DNA from: a virus
Virus record (IMG/VR): IMGVR_UViG_3300031673_000320
Location: 1-31,054 of that record
Length of the DNA: 31,054 nucleotides
Direction: 5' to 3' (one strand)
The notes below the pieces were generated by a model, which did no database searches, was not told where the DNA came from, and worked only from the letters and a program-made list of their open reading frames with translations. The position numbers and the translations under genes are program-made. Positions 12,728-22,760 of the stretch are shown piece by piece (the first letter of the stretch is position 1; each line of letters opens with the position of its first letter).

Positions 12728-14797
12728 ATGCCAGAATTCGCACAATTTCAAGAAGAGCATCCCGTTTTACCTGAAACCCCCGTTGCTAGCAAAGCTAAGG
12801 GCCAAGAGGCTATGGCGCAAGCATTTGGACAGGTTGCACAGCAGGCGGCTCAGGCAAGCATTAATCTAGCTAAAGAGCATAGCCAAGCGATGTTCATGCA
12901 TGCAGCCACTCAATCTAGCGATATAATGAACCAAGCTCAGGTTGATATGATTAAAAATCCCAGTCAGGCTGATGCCATTCAAAGAAGCACCGAATCTTCG
13001 CTAATGAAGACTGCTCAAGTTCCCATGAGCAAAGGGGATAGGTCCCGCTATGATTACATCATTAATCAGAAGAAGAACAGTTTAAAGCTTCAGGCTGCTA
13101 GAACAGATGCGCACCAAAACTTACTTCAGAACCAAGCTGCTTATGTTACGGGCACCGGTTCATTAATGCAGCAATATTCAAACTCTCTAGCTTACGGAGA
13201 CTTTAAAACCGCTAAAATATTACATCAAAACATATTAGACAACGGAAAGAACGCCGTTGCTGCTGGAGTAACAACGCCACTTTCATTTGAAAACAACATC
13301 AAGGCTCTTGATTTATTAACAGAGAAAGGCAAAACTTTTTATGATCACGTATCAGGCGGACAAGCCACGGCAGCGCAAGCAAATTCAGCTGTAAGCAACC
13401 CCTTAGACCCGAACAATATGAACGCTGGCAATTTAACAGCTAACGCTGGCACTCAGGTTCTGAACAACTCCAGGCTAGAGGCAATGTCTAATGATGACGT
13501 TAACAAGGGTATAGACGACAATGACCTGTCTAACCCAAGGCTCAGAGCTCAGTTAATGAATCAAAAAGGACAGTTTGCTTCTTCTATGGCAAGAATAGAC
13601 GGCGCGTCTGATGCATATGGACTAATTAATTCGAATCCTTCTTTTGCTCATTTACAGCAACAACAATCTGAGTTGCAAAGCAACCAGAATCCATCTGACA
13701 GAGAAAAGTCAAAATTTAACATTTTAAATAAATACATGGCTAGCTTAAAAACAAACTACTGGAAAACACAAGCAAATACTGCAATGGGATTTAAGGCTAC
13801 TAACGAATGGATACAGGACTCTGCGGCTGCAATGTCAAAGCAAGGAAGCCCTGAAGAACTTTACAGCTCACTACAAGCAGCTGATCAAAAGCATATGGAC
13901 GCAGGCATAGCTATGGGCGAGACTCAGCACATGGACATGGAGTTAATTAATCCGATTCATGAAAACATTGTAAACGAAGCACAGTCTAGCTTTTCAGAGG
14001 GAGGAAATCCCGAATCGCTTATTGATAAAATGTCCTATGTAAATGAAAGACAGAAATCGTACCTTGCAAAGCAATTGAAAGATCCCATTCAGTCGGAGAC
14101 TGGCTATAGCATAGCCTATGGAATGGGCAAAGGAATGACACAGTCTTTTCAAAGACAACTTATATTGTCTCAACAAAAGGGCCGGGACTATAGCAAGATG
14201 TCCTACCATGCTGATGGTGATTCGAGAGTTTCATCAGCAGTTTTAGGTGCAAAAATATCATCTGAGATGGGCGATATTTTGTCCAACATATCAAATCTTC
14301 CTGACGGACAAAAAAGAGCTCAGGCATTCATGGGAATGGCTATTAATTTTGTTAAATATAAAGCGTCGAGCGCTGCTGATTTAACAATATCTCACGCAGA
14401 TGACTATATAAAAGAATTCAAAAATCAAATGAGCACGGGCTATGATATTCAGGTGGGATCAAATTATAGTTTCAATAGGTCACAACACAGCCTGACGACG
14501 GCAGAGTATGGGATGTTGTCCCACGCTGCTATTAATTCAGCTTTTGAAAACGTACGACATTCTGACCCAAAAATGACTGACGATAGGTTCCTGTCTTTAA
14601 TTGATAGGATGAATGTATCCGCTTCCTTTGCATCTGATGGTAGTGTTATTGTTTCGACAGCACAAGGGAATATCCTATACAGCGCTCCATATAGTGGATC
14701 ACTTCTAAACCACGCGAAAGCAACAGCTAAAATAAGTAGAGGCAAACGCGAAACATCGTGGCAGGAAAGGCTTGCATCAAACTATACTGGTATATAA
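12728..14797 (+). CDS. Internal virion protein, gp15-like (689 aa)
   Basis: Large, mostly helical Gln/Ala/Ser-rich protein (GQEAMAQAFGQVAQQAAQASINLA near residues 25-50; several Asn/Gln-rich linkers). Order and length fit T7 gp15 (747 aa), which lines the trans-envelope DNA conduit. No catalytic motif is visible. The role is inferred mainly from synteny. Confidence 0.75.
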   Translation: MPEFAQFQEEHPVLPETPVASKAKGQEAMAQAFGQVAQQAAQASINLAKEHSQAMFMHAATQSSDIMNQAQVDMIKNPSQADAIQRSTESSLMKTAQVPMSKGDRSRYDYIINQKKNSLKLQAARTDAHQNLLQNQAAYVTGTGSLMQQYSNSLAYGDFKTAKILHQNILDNGKNAVAAGVTTPLSFENNIKALDLLTEKGKTFYDHVSGGQATAAQANSAVSNPLDPNNMNAGNLTANAGTQVLNNSRLEAMSNDDVNKGIDDNDLSNPRLRAQLMNQKGQFASSMARIDGASDAYGLINSNPSFAHLQQQQSELQSNQNPSDREKSKFNILNKYMASLKTNYWKTQANTAMGFKATNEWIQDSAAAMSKQGSPEELYSSLQAADQKHMDAGIAMGETQHMDMELINPIHENIVNEAQSSFSEGGNPESLIDKMSYVNERQKSYLAKQLKDPIQSETGYSIAYGMGKGMTQSFQRQLILSQQKGRDYSKMSYHADGDSRVSSAVLGAKISSEMGDILSNISNLPDGQKRAQAFMGMAINFVKYKASSAADLTISHADDYIKEFKNQMSTGYDIQVGSNYSFNRSQHSLTTAEYGMLSHAAINSAFENVRHSDPKMTDDRFLSLIDRMNVSASFASDGSVIVSTAQGNILYSAPYSGSLLNHAKATAKISRGKRETSWQERLASNYTGI

Positions 14798-14799
14798 TA

Positions 14800-16800
14800 A
14801 TGAGTTATCCGGTTACACAATCATCGTTAACATCAGCAATTGAAGATGCAGATAAGACCCCTCCATCATTATCAATGTCTGCTTTTGCGGGATTTATTAG
14901 CGCGTGGACAGAACCTGAAAAGCTAGCCTTTAACGTGCAAAGTTCTTTATATGGATTAAAAAGAAAAAACCCAGTTAGCCAGGGTCTGTCAGCTATAAAC
15001 GAGGAAATGAAATCTCCTAGCATGGGATGGACTCAGAACACCGCAAACTTCGTAGGTTCCCTTGGTGGATTTGTTGGAAACCCTGTTAATGCATTATTAG
15101 GTTACGGAGCAGCGGGTGCTGCAGAAAAAGGTATAGCGGCTCTTTCAGGTGCTTTGCCAGAAGCAATTAGCGCCTTTGGACAAACATCAGCAGCCAAGTT
15201 ATTGGGAGAAGAGGCAGCGTCAAGAATGTCTGAATTTGTGCCCAAGACAATTGGCGGCGTAGGATCTACACTGGCAAAAACTTTTGCCGTAGCTTCCGCA
15301 GAAAGTATACCGCAGGCATTTAATGAAAACTTTAACGAGAAGACGGGAAAATTCGATATTATTGGTGGCGCTGAACAGACACTTAAATACGGATCCTTAG
15401 GCTTAGGAATTCATACGCTCGGTGTTGCTGGCGGCATGATATACGGAAAAATAGCCGCGGGCCGAGCTTTTAAAATGCCAGAACTCGGGGATTCTTCAAA
15501 GGAAAACCTTGACGAGATAGACAAAGCATTTCAGGAAGGTAAAATAGATGAACACGAGTATCGATACGCCCACACATATTTAACAGACCCAAACAACATG
15601 GAGAGCCTGCAAAAATTAGGCGCTCAGGTTTTGACCTCTGCAAAATACAACGTCGACTCTGTTAATAATAAAGTTTTCATGAATATAGCGAGCAAAGAAA
15701 CTATAGACAATCTTCACTCGTCAATATTTGATCAGCTTTCTTCTAATGCATCGGGGGACTTGAAAACTGCAATGTCAGACTATCAATACTCTAATGCAAT
15801 TGATGGAATAAGGTCTGAAAGCGGTCACATGGCTGACGGTCTTAAGGGCTTTGCTTCCTTTATGGGAAATAGGTTGTCAAAGGCTAAGGATAACCTTGCT
15901 AAATTTAAAAAAATTAGGGACAGCTCTGGCTACGAGAATATAACAAATGAGCACCCCATCTCTCAGAGAAGTGTTTTTAAGCATATACGAAAAGGGAAAT
16001 ATGATTTTTCTTTGTTTCCTCATGCGATCCCTAAAAACCTAAGCGAAAGATTTGCTCAAGAGCAAAAAATATCTAGCATGTCGACTAGATACAAAAGCTA
16101 TAGGAAAAAAATAAAGCGAGGCGAGCCCGTAAAAGACTCTATTCGTGAGAAAATTAATAAACTAGACCAAAATATAGAGCATATAAAGTCTAATCTTACA
16201 AAAACAATGAGCCCATCAAAAGAATTAAGTCATCTAGAAGAGCATTTTTTATCGAAAGATAATCTTCCTGATAATTTTCAAAGATTTCATGAGTATCACA
16301 GGTTAAAAGACTTATCTAATTTTTCAGAAAAGGCCAAGGCTTTGCTTCACCATGTTGATCTCAAAAATGAATATGAAGTTCAAACAGGTTACAAAGACAT
16401 GGTTGACTCCATGACAAAGCTTATGACGTCAGACGTGCAAAAATATGCAGATCCTAAGAAACTTCAGGCTTACCTGCAACAACGCATGGAATCTAGCGTG
16501 CCGGAGATGAAGGATATGGGTCAACTTCCTGACCATGTGGCGCCAAATCAAAGAGAAATAAAATCGCCTGACGAAGCTTTCAGAGATAAAAGAGAGCGAG
16601 CAAGCGTTGAAGATCATGAGAAAGATCTGCAAAGCGCTATGAATGATGAAGAGCAAATACTAAAAGATAATGACCAGGACATTCGAAGAAGTGGGGCAGA
16701 AGACTTGGAAAAAGAATTCAACCTAAGCAAAAAGCGCTACATTCAGTTTAAAAAAACATCAGAAGACCGCGATCGTCTTTTGTCGTGTGTTAGGGAATAA
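14800..16800 (+). CDS. Internal virion / ejection protein (666 aa)
   Basis: I prefer ATG 14800, two bases after the previous stop, to an upstream GTG at 14758 inside that gene. Neither has a clear Shine-Dalgarno. Residues about 85-210 are Gly/Ala-rich and hydrophobic (FVGSLGGFVGNPVNALLGYG, SLGLGIHTLGVAGGMIYGKI), consistent with membrane insertion. The C-terminal two thirds are charged and helical. With the 808-aa product of the next gene it may replace the single large T7 gp16. I see no lytic transglycosylase motif. Confidence 0.7.
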   Translation: MSYPVTQSSLTSAIEDADKTPPSLSMSAFAGFISAWTEPEKLAFNVQSSLYGLKRKNPVSQGLSAINEEMKSPSMGWTQNTANFVGSLGGFVGNPVNALLGYGAAGAAEKGIAALSGALPEAISAFGQTSAAKLLGEEAASRMSEFVPKTIGGVGSTLAKTFAVASAESIPQAFNENFNEKTGKFDIIGGAEQTLKYGSLGLGIHTLGVAGGMIYGKIAAGRAFKMPELGDSSKENLDEIDKAFQEGKIDEHEYRYAHTYLTDPNNMESLQKLGAQVLTSAKYNVDSVNNKVFMNIASKETIDNLHSSIFDQLSSNASGDLKTAMSDYQYSNAIDGIRSESGHMADGLKGFASFMGNRLSKAKDNLAKFKKIRDSSGYENITNEHPISQRSVFKHIRKGKYDFSLFPHAIPKNLSERFAQEQKISSMSTRYKSYRKKIKRGEPVKDSIREKINKLDQNIEHIKSNLTKTMSPSKELSHLEEHFLSKDNLPDNFQRFHEYHRLKDLSNFSEKAKALLHHVDLKNEYEVQTGYKDMVDSMTKLMTSDVQKYADPKKLQAYLQQRMESSVPEMKDMGQLPDHVAPNQREIKSPDEAFRDKRERASVEDHEKDLQSAMNDEEQILKDNDQDIRRSGAEDLEKEFNLSKKRYIQFKKTSEDRDRLLSCVRE

Positions 16801-16802
16801 TT

Positions 16803-19229
16803 ATGGCTAAGCAAAAGTTCAATCAAGACTGTATAGATGCTCTCTTAGAGAAGATGACTCACTTTGACCAGGATGATGTCGAAAGCTACCTAAGAGACGT
16901 TAATGCAAAAGCTGAAGAATATAAAGATTTAACCGGTCAGGCGGCAATTTCTAAGGCCATAAAAGAGGTGGACAAACAGACCTTAGCAGATTTATTTGAG
17001 CGAAACATGGTATCGGCTAGAAACGCACAAAAGCTCACAAGAATGCAGCAGTTTATTAAGACAGGAAAGGCTACATTAAGATCTTTGATGGTAAGGGACA
17101 GGACGGGAAAAAACCCACACTTCAATATTGAAAGCGCTCAACATGCAATGCAATCTAAGCTATACCGTGAATTTCATGATGACTTAACAAATGATGAGCT
17201 TGGTTTTGTAATGAACCCACAAAATGATCTTGATATAGCAAAAGCTATCGATGGAAAATCTTCAACAAATATGGCTAGAAGGATTGCTGACAAGCACATG
17301 AAGCTTGTTGAAAAAACAAAATCTGAGATTGTATCATCTGATGCCTTGCCGTTGTCACACCTTAACCCAGGTAGACAAATCAGCGTAACGCATGACAGAT
17401 CTAAAATCTTAAGCGGTGGACGGTCTTTGGTTAAAGCTGCTATGCGGCAAGATAAATACAGTAACTCACAAGCTAAAGACGCCTGGGTTTCATTTATAAA
17501 GTCAAAACTTAATGTAAAAGAAACGTTCAAAAAAACAAGCGCCATGGGAGAGGACGGAAATATAATCGACGGCGAGGTGAATACTATCCTTAACAGGACG
17601 TTTGATAATATCATTAACGACCGGTCAAATATATTTACAAATTCTCACGTATCAAACGATACGGAGGCGGTTAAAAGACGTTCGCGCATGTTTTTCCAGT
17701 GGAAAGACACTGAAAGCTGGATGGATTACAATTCAAAGTACGGAAAAGGTGATTATTACAGCGCTGTCACTGGACACATACATTCTTCTGCCAACAGAAT
17801 TGGGTCAGCTCAAATCCTTGGCGATAACCCGTCACAGATGTTTTTAAACCTTAAGGTTGCACAAGAGGCATCGGAATCTAAAAGTGCGTTATGGCACAGA
17901 AACACAGAGTTCATGTACAAAGAAGTCAACGGCATTGATAAAACAGCGGTATCTCCTAAACTTGCCAACTTCATGTCAAACATTAGAACCCTCAGTGGCA
18001 TGGCATCATTGTTTAAAATAGCCGCGCTCAGTATACCTGATGCGGCATCAGCCGCTTCGTTTGCTCAACGTTATGGATATAGCTACTGGTCTGCGTGGGG
18101 AGAACACTTATCGCATGTGTTTAACTTGTTTCCTAGTGATGAGCGCAAATATGTTTCTAGTCAATTTAAATTAATGCTTGATAGTCATATGGGATACATG
18201 GGTAAGTTTGTAGACGCACACAACACTAGCGCGGGTGTAAGTAAATTGTCATCGGCATTTTACAAAAAAGTTGGAATTCACGCTCTCGATAATGGCAACA
18301 AAATTTCAACTATGAATATTATGGCTAGGCATCTTGCTAATATGTCTGGGCACACGCTTGAATCAATGCCAAAAGCTCTAAGAACTCACTTAGATAAGTT
18401 TGGCATAACGGATTCAGAATGGAATGTTTTGAGAAAGAAAAATAAACAGGGGTTATTTACCCTGGATAACGTTGATACGCTAACCAATGACGAAGTAAAG
18501 GGTTTGTACGACGAGTCAAATAAGCATTTACCTTTGTATGAAGTTAAGAACGACCTTTATAGAAAAGTGTATGCTATGTTTGATGTAGCCTCAGAAAATG
18601 CCGTCGCACAACCTGGTGCGTTTACACGCGCGATGATGATGCAAGGAACGTCGCCAGGAACAGTAAGTGGAGAAGCTGTGCGTGCAGTTATGCAATTCAA
18701 GGCATTTCCATACCAATTTTTAGATAGAGTTCTCATTAGGGGGTTTATGGACGCTGACGGACCTATGGCAAAAACAAATTTTGCGCTAAGCCTTATGCTA
18801 GGAACGCTTCCATTATCTGTTGGAGCAAATATGTTTGACTATTGGACTGATGGGAAAAGTTTCCCAGACATAACTCAAATGAGCTTTCCTGAGGCGTCTA
18901 AATTTCTTTTAGAAATAATTCAACCAAACATAGGTCTTTTTTATAGCGCAATTGATTCTAAAAGGGAAAACCAGGATATGCTTACGACTCTGATGGGGTC
19001 ACCATCAACTAAATTTCTATCCAATGCTTTAGCGGCAGTGATGGGCGCAGGTACTGGAGCTGTAACCTTTAACAAAAAACAATTACAACAGGCTATGAAA
19101 TCTGCAGAGAAGGCAGCAACATCTATTATACCCGCTAGACACATTCCAATTATCACGCCTTTTGCCAGACAGGCATTGGGCCAGAAATCTTATTTACAAC
19201 CAGGACAAAAACAACTTTACGGAAAATAG
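16803..19229 (+). CDS. Large internal virion protein (808 aa), gp16-like C-terminal part
   Basis: Starts two bases after the previous stop. It is long and helical, with a conserved-looking C-terminal portion (AVMQFKAFPYQFLDRVLIRG, then LMLGTLPLSVGANMFDYWTDG) of the type seen in large podovirus ejection proteins. Hydrophobic helices at roughly 395-425 and 655-680 could cross a membrane. There is no recognisable peptidoglycan hydrolase domain. The synteny (last of the internal proteins, before the tail fibre) supports an ejectosome role. Confidence 0.75.
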   Translation: MAKQKFNQDCIDALLEKMTHFDQDDVESYLRDVNAKAEEYKDLTGQAAISKAIKEVDKQTLADLFERNMVSARNAQKLTRMQQFIKTGKATLRSLMVRDRTGKNPHFNIESAQHAMQSKLYREFHDDLTNDELGFVMNPQNDLDIAKAIDGKSSTNMARRIADKHMKLVEKTKSEIVSSDALPLSHLNPGRQISVTHDRSKILSGGRSLVKAAMRQDKYSNSQAKDAWVSFIKSKLNVKETFKKTSAMGEDGNIIDGEVNTILNRTFDNIINDRSNIFTNSHVSNDTEAVKRRSRMFFQWKDTESWMDYNSKYGKGDYYSAVTGHIHSSANRIGSAQILGDNPSQMFLNLKVAQEASESKSALWHRNTEFMYKEVNGIDKTAVSPKLANFMSNIRTLSGMASLFKIAALSIPDAASAASFAQRYGYSYWSAWGEHLSHVFNLFPSDERKYVSSQFKLMLDSHMGYMGKFVDAHNTSAGVSKLSSAFYKKVGIHALDNGNKISTMNIMARHLANMSGHTLESMPKALRTHLDKFGITDSEWNVLRKKNKQGLFTLDNVDTLTNDEVKGLYDESNKHLPLYEVKNDLYRKVYAMFDVASENAVAQPGAFTRAMMMQGTSPGTVSGEAVRAVMQFKAFPYQFLDRVLIRGFMDADGPMAKTNFALSLMLGTLPLSVGANMFDYWTDGKSFPDITQMSFPEASKFLLEIIQPNIGLFYSAIDSKRENQDMLTTLMGSPSTKFLSNALAAVMGAGTGAVTFNKKQLQQAMKSAEKAATSIIPARHIPIITPFARQALGQKSYLQPGQKQLYGK

Positions 19230-19284
19230 CAGTCTGTGACAATTTGTCACTGACTGGAAACCCAATATCACAAGGAGGTGTACC

Positions 19285-20880
19285 ATGGGAACAGTGCCAC
19301 AAGAGGAAACTCGTAATCAATATGTAGCAGATGGAATTGAAAATACCTTTATCTATTCTTATTTTATTCCAAAGGAAAAAGACATAACAATCTGGGTTAC
19401 GCCCTCTGGGAGCCCGCCCAATGAAACTGTAGACATTAAAATTCTTGGCGTTGATTACGCTGTGCAAAATGCCGGCGTTCCAGGTGGTGGAACCTTTAAA
19501 TTCTTGCCAGGAAAAATACCGGGAATAGGCGCAATTGTGACGGGCATAAGATCTGTAATTGACTCAATCACTACAAACTACGTTGATGCTAAAACAATTA
19601 GAGGTGACAACCTTGATGAATCATTCGAGCGTGAGATGTTGGTTACCCAACAGAATGTAACAAACTTAGATCGCACTGCGTTGAGATATCAAAACAATGC
19701 GTTCCTGCCAGACTCGTTAACTAGGAACGTTGTTCCAACGCTAGACCCTAACTTTTTTTGGAAAGGTTCTGCGGCTGGCGGCGTTATTGCCGTTGAGGAC
19801 AAAGAAGAGGCTGGATGTTCTTCACTAAGATCTGAGCTAGCAAGTGAAGTGCAGGGCGTTGATGGCGCTGGACTCTCTGGTTATTTTGACGAAAACCGAT
19901 TGCTGAGCACAAATGTACGGACTCAGTTAAACGGGTATGGCGACCCGACTAGTGGACAGGATGGAGCGAGATTGATTGGGTATTATGATCCGGTTAATTT
20001 AATTGAAACAAGTGTCGGAGACCAGTTAGATCTTGTAACAGGAGAGACTGACGGCTTACCTGAAAAGCTACAAAACAGTTTTCCTATTTATGGAGACGAT
20101 GTTGGATTAGCGGATGCTATGGTTGTTAACATTGTTCCTGCTTATCAAGCATACGTTCCTGGAACAAGGGTATTTGTTAAGGTTGCAAATGCTAATGTTA
20201 CTCAAACACCAACATTAAATCTAAACGGACTTGGCGATAAAACAATTACCAATAAGTCTGGAGCTCTATTAGTCGCTGGTGATTTACAAGCTGGTGGTAT
20301 TTATGAGTTTATTTATGATGGTGTAGATTTTCAATCTTTAACATCTCCACATAACAGAACACATGGAGAATTTAGTTCATTAAGCCTTGTTAGTGTTACA
20401 AATACTACCACAGAAACTAGCTTAATTGGCAATATATCAGGAAGTAATGTTATTCCAGCAAACTTCCTAACAAATGGAAGCGCATACAGGTTTAGCTTAA
20501 TTGGATCTTATCAAGATACTCTTGAAACACCAATTTTCTTAAGAATAAAATCAAATGGGACAACTCTTTTTGGTTTTAATGCTGTTGATTGGGGAAAAAC
20601 TCCTTTGGCATTCACTCCGGTACTTCCTTTAGCTATTAATGTAGACATTGTATTTAGATCAGTTGGGAATCCTTCAACAATATACGCCAATTTAGAAATA
20701 ACAAACGGATCTAGTTCTATAGACTATAGATTACGATGGAATACTTCTTTTGAGGGTGTAAATACAACTGATTTTAACTCTGAAATTGATAATACATTAG
20801 ATTTAACACTTGAATGGAATAATCCAGGCCCACAGTTATCAATGAATATTGAATCCTTTACTTCAGCTAAAGTTTTTTAA
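19285..20880 (+). CDS. T7-type tail fibre
   Basis: Residues 1-140 form the T7 tail-fibre attachment domain: MGTVPQEETRNQYVADGIEN, FIYSYFIPKEKDITIWV, then TIRGDNLDESFEREMLVTQQNVTNLD. The middle is beta-rich. The last 170 residues form a domain related to the end of the protein at 24239 (shared pattern T-D/T-F-N/D-S/T-E-I-D/E-N-T-L/I-D/E-L-T). It binds the nozzle and, by its tip, probably the receptor. The Shine-Dalgarno AAGGAG is loop-presented between CAC and GTG (19269-19280). A 16-bp palindrome follows the gene. Confidence 0.92.
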   Translation: MGTVPQEETRNQYVADGIENTFIYSYFIPKEKDITIWVTPSGSPPNETVDIKILGVDYAVQNAGVPGGGTFKFLPGKIPGIGAIVTGIRSVIDSITTNYVDAKTIRGDNLDESFEREMLVTQQNVTNLDRTALRYQNNAFLPDSLTRNVVPTLDPNFFWKGSAAGGVIAVEDKEEAGCSSLRSELASEVQGVDGAGLSGYFDENRLLSTNVRTQLNGYGDPTSGQDGARLIGYYDPVNLIETSVGDQLDLVTGETDGLPEKLQNSFPIYGDDVGLADAMVVNIVPAYQAYVPGTRVFVKVANANVTQTPTLNLNGLGDKTITNKSGALLVAGDLQAGGIYEFIYDGVDFQSLTSPHNRTHGEFSSLSLVSVTNTTTETSLIGNISGSNVIPANFLTNGSAYRFSLIGSYQDTLETPIFLRIKSNGTTLFGFNAVDWGKTPLAFTPVLPLAINVDIVFRSVGNPSTIYANLEITNGSSSIDYRLRWNTSFEGVNTTDFNSEIDNTLDLTLEWNNPGPQLSMNIESFTSAKVF

Positions 20881-20886
20881 TTAAAA

Positions 20887-20902
20887 TGTTCTACGTAGAA
20901 CA
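20887..20902. promoter_or_regulatory. Perfect 16-bp palindrome between fibre and large terminase
   Basis: TGTTCTACGTAGAACA reads the same on both strands, 6 bp after the fibre stop and 14 bp before the terminase ATG. With no loop and no T-run it looks like a dimeric protein site, not a terminator. I saw no second copy in the window. Confidence 0.7.
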
Positions 20903-20915
20903 CAGGTAAACACAA

Positions 20916-22406
20916 ATGAACCTGAAAATATACGAAAATAAGCTTAAAAAACTATCCGAAATGATGGATAGCTATGAGAGTGGGAAATACACAACCACCC
21001 GGGATGATGATGCAAACTTGATCATTAAGTTTGCAGATGGCTCGCCGTTCATAATGTTTCCCATTATACAGCTTAGGATATACCAGAAGGCCGCACAGAT
21101 AGCGCTATATAAGAATGGCATACTACGACACTGGTGGATGTGGACTCGCCGAATGGGTAAAGAGGTCATGTCCTGGATTCTATTGATAGAGGGCGCTATA
21201 GAGACTCCTGGGCTGTATGTCATGATATATCCTACTAACGTCCGAGCGAGAGAAGTTATCTGGGACGGTGATATAATAATGGAGGACGGCAGAAGCTTTA
21301 AGTTTTTAGATATGATTCCAAAAAAACTTCTATTGAAAGTTAATAATTCTGAAATGAAAGCTTATCTGACGAATGGCGCTATCATCCACTGCTACGGAAT
21401 AGACACCAACCCCAATAAGCCCCGGGGAACAAATCCGCGGGGAGTGGTCATGTCTGAAGTAGCTTGGATTGATCCAAGGGTGATCGGCGTGATGATGCCT
21501 ATTCTTCAGCAAAACAAAGGTTGGCTCATACTGCAAAGTACTTTTGATGGCATGAATCACTTCTATCGCACGGGGCTGGAGATAAAAGAAGAACCTCTGT
21601 GGCACCACAGCTTCTACACTGCGGAGACCTGCGTTGACAAGGACGGAAAACGGTATATTACTGAAGAGGTCATCAATCAAGATCGTAAGATATTGCCGGA
21701 TTGGCTTGTACTCCAGGAGCACTATGGTATAGTTCAAAACAATCCCGAGTCTATGTTTTTCTCCCGCGAAATGGCTAATATTCATGAGAATGGAAAGATT
21801 GTACCAGAGCTGTTATACCCTCAATTCGCTGTATATGCGTTTTGGGATATTGGGGTTAATGATTGCACCGTTGTTCTTCTTGTTCAGTTTGACCATAACA
21901 ACAATCCGACTATCATTAACTGCATTGAAGACAACAACAAAAACATCCACTTTTACCTTGAGAGATGCACGGAATTCTGTGCCAAACACGGGCTCTATCT
22001 TGAGTCTCATTTCGCGCCGCACGACGGACGAAACCGAAGTATAACCTCGGGAAATAACATAACCTATCAGCCAGAAACATTTGTTGATGTTGCGAGAGAT
22101 TTGGGACATAGCTTTCAAGTGGTAGCTCGACCTCAAAATAAAATCAATGCAATAAACGCCATGCGAATACGGTTAAACACAACCAAATTCAACAAGGAAA
22201 ACACCGTAAGACTGATAGAGTGTTTGTCCGCATATGGCAAAGAATTTGACGAGAAAAACAACGTTTACAGGGACAAGCCCCACCCAAAATGGGCCACACA
22301 TTGTGTCGACGCATTCCAGACAATGACCCTTGCAACACAGGCTAACATGGTTCAAAATACTGTCAGCGATGTAATATATTACACGGATCAAAGGGACACG
22401 ATCTGA
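20916..22406 (+). CDS. terL: Terminase large subunit
   Basis: ATP-driven packaging motor and headful or end-cutting nuclease, 496 aa. The Walker A-like segment is WTRRMGKEVMSW (Gly81-Lys82-Glu83), with Glu where Ser/Thr is usual. Walker B-like GVVMSEVAW has Glu181. The C-terminal RNase H-type nuclease has FWDIG (Asp311), HFAPHDG (Asp370) and HCVDAF (Asp465). It lies after the tail fibre, as in T7, whereas the small subunit is 17 kb upstream. The Shine-Dalgarno is weak (CAGG). Confidence 0.93.
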   Translation: MNLKIYENKLKKLSEMMDSYESGKYTTTRDDDANLIIKFADGSPFIMFPIIQLRIYQKAAQIALYKNGILRHWWMWTRRMGKEVMSWILLIEGAIETPGLYVMIYPTNVRAREVIWDGDIIMEDGRSFKFLDMIPKKLLLKVNNSEMKAYLTNGAIIHCYGIDTNPNKPRGTNPRGVVMSEVAWIDPRVIGVMMPILQQNKGWLILQSTFDGMNHFYRTGLEIKEEPLWHHSFYTAETCVDKDGKRYITEEVINQDRKILPDWLVLQEHYGIVQNNPESMFFSREMANIHENGKIVPELLYPQFAVYAFWDIGVNDCTVVLLVQFDHNNNPTIINCIEDNNKNIHFYLERCTEFCAKHGLYLESHFAPHDGRNRSITSGNNITYQPETFVDVARDLGHSFQVVARPQNKINAINAMRIRLNTTKFNKENTVRLIECLSAYGKEFDEKNNVYRDKPHPKWATHCVDAFQTMTLATQANMVQNTVSDVIYYTDQRDTI

Positions 22407-22436
22407 TCTTCTCGCTACCAAAATATAAACACGAAA

Positions 22437-22450
22437 TTACAAGGAGGTGA
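22437..22450 (+). promoter_or_regulatory. Shine-Dalgarno hairpin before the 97-aa gene
   Basis: TTAC (22437-22440), hexaloop AAGGAG and GTGA (22447-22450) pair with one U-G wobble, placing the ribosome-binding site of GTG 22454 in the loop. Part of the complementarity also follows from the extended anti-16S match AAGGAGGTGA, so it is a weaker family member. Confidence 0.4.
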
Positions 22451-22453
22451 AGC

Positions 22454-22747
22454 GTGGCTATTACTCTTGGCGTATCCGCTGGATATTCTAATGCCGTAGC
22501 TAATGACATTCCATTCGGGTTTGATGCCCTAGGTAAGCCCTTCATTAGTACCTACATTATTGTTGGCACTACAGGAAACATTGTGTGGAAAAACTCTGTC
22601 GGTGAGCTTCAATATGTGCAAAATGTCAGCTCTGGCACAACTCTCGGCATTGCTGCTACTGAAATTGTATCCGCGGGAAATGTTTACGGAGTTCTCAGAA
22701 CAACGACCGCAGCTCAATTGTCTGCGCTATGGTCCAACCAGTACTAG
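22454..22747 (+). CDS. Small structural-type protein (97 aa)
   Basis: GTG start after a strong AAGGAGGTGA. The product is Gly/Ala/Thr/Val-rich and beta-like (MAITLGVSAGYSNAVANDIP, then GNVYGVLRTTTAAQLSALW), resembling small fibre-accessory or decoration proteins. There is no cysteine and no charge cluster. It lies between the large terminase and the second fibre gene. The function is not certain. Confidence 0.6.
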   Translation: MAITLGVSAGYSNAVANDIPFGFDALGKPFISTYIIVGTTGNIVWKNSVGELQYVQNVSSGTTLGIAATEIVSAGNVYGVLRTTTAAQLSALWSNQY

Positions 22748-22760
22748 GCTAGGGTGACAT

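Noticed and set aside
17174-17614. Leftward ORF of 146 aa inside the large internal virion gene
   Set aside because: Antisense shadow. The Phe/Ser/Leu-rich composition is typical of the reverse of a Lys/Glu/Asp-rich gene.
21330-21785. Leftward ORF of 151 aa inside the large terminase gene
   Set aside because: It is long but lies wholly antisense to conserved terminase motifs and has no initiation signals.
22173-22421. Leftward ORF of 82 aa over the large terminase end
   Set aside because: It is an antisense shadow of the terminase gene without a ribosome-binding site.
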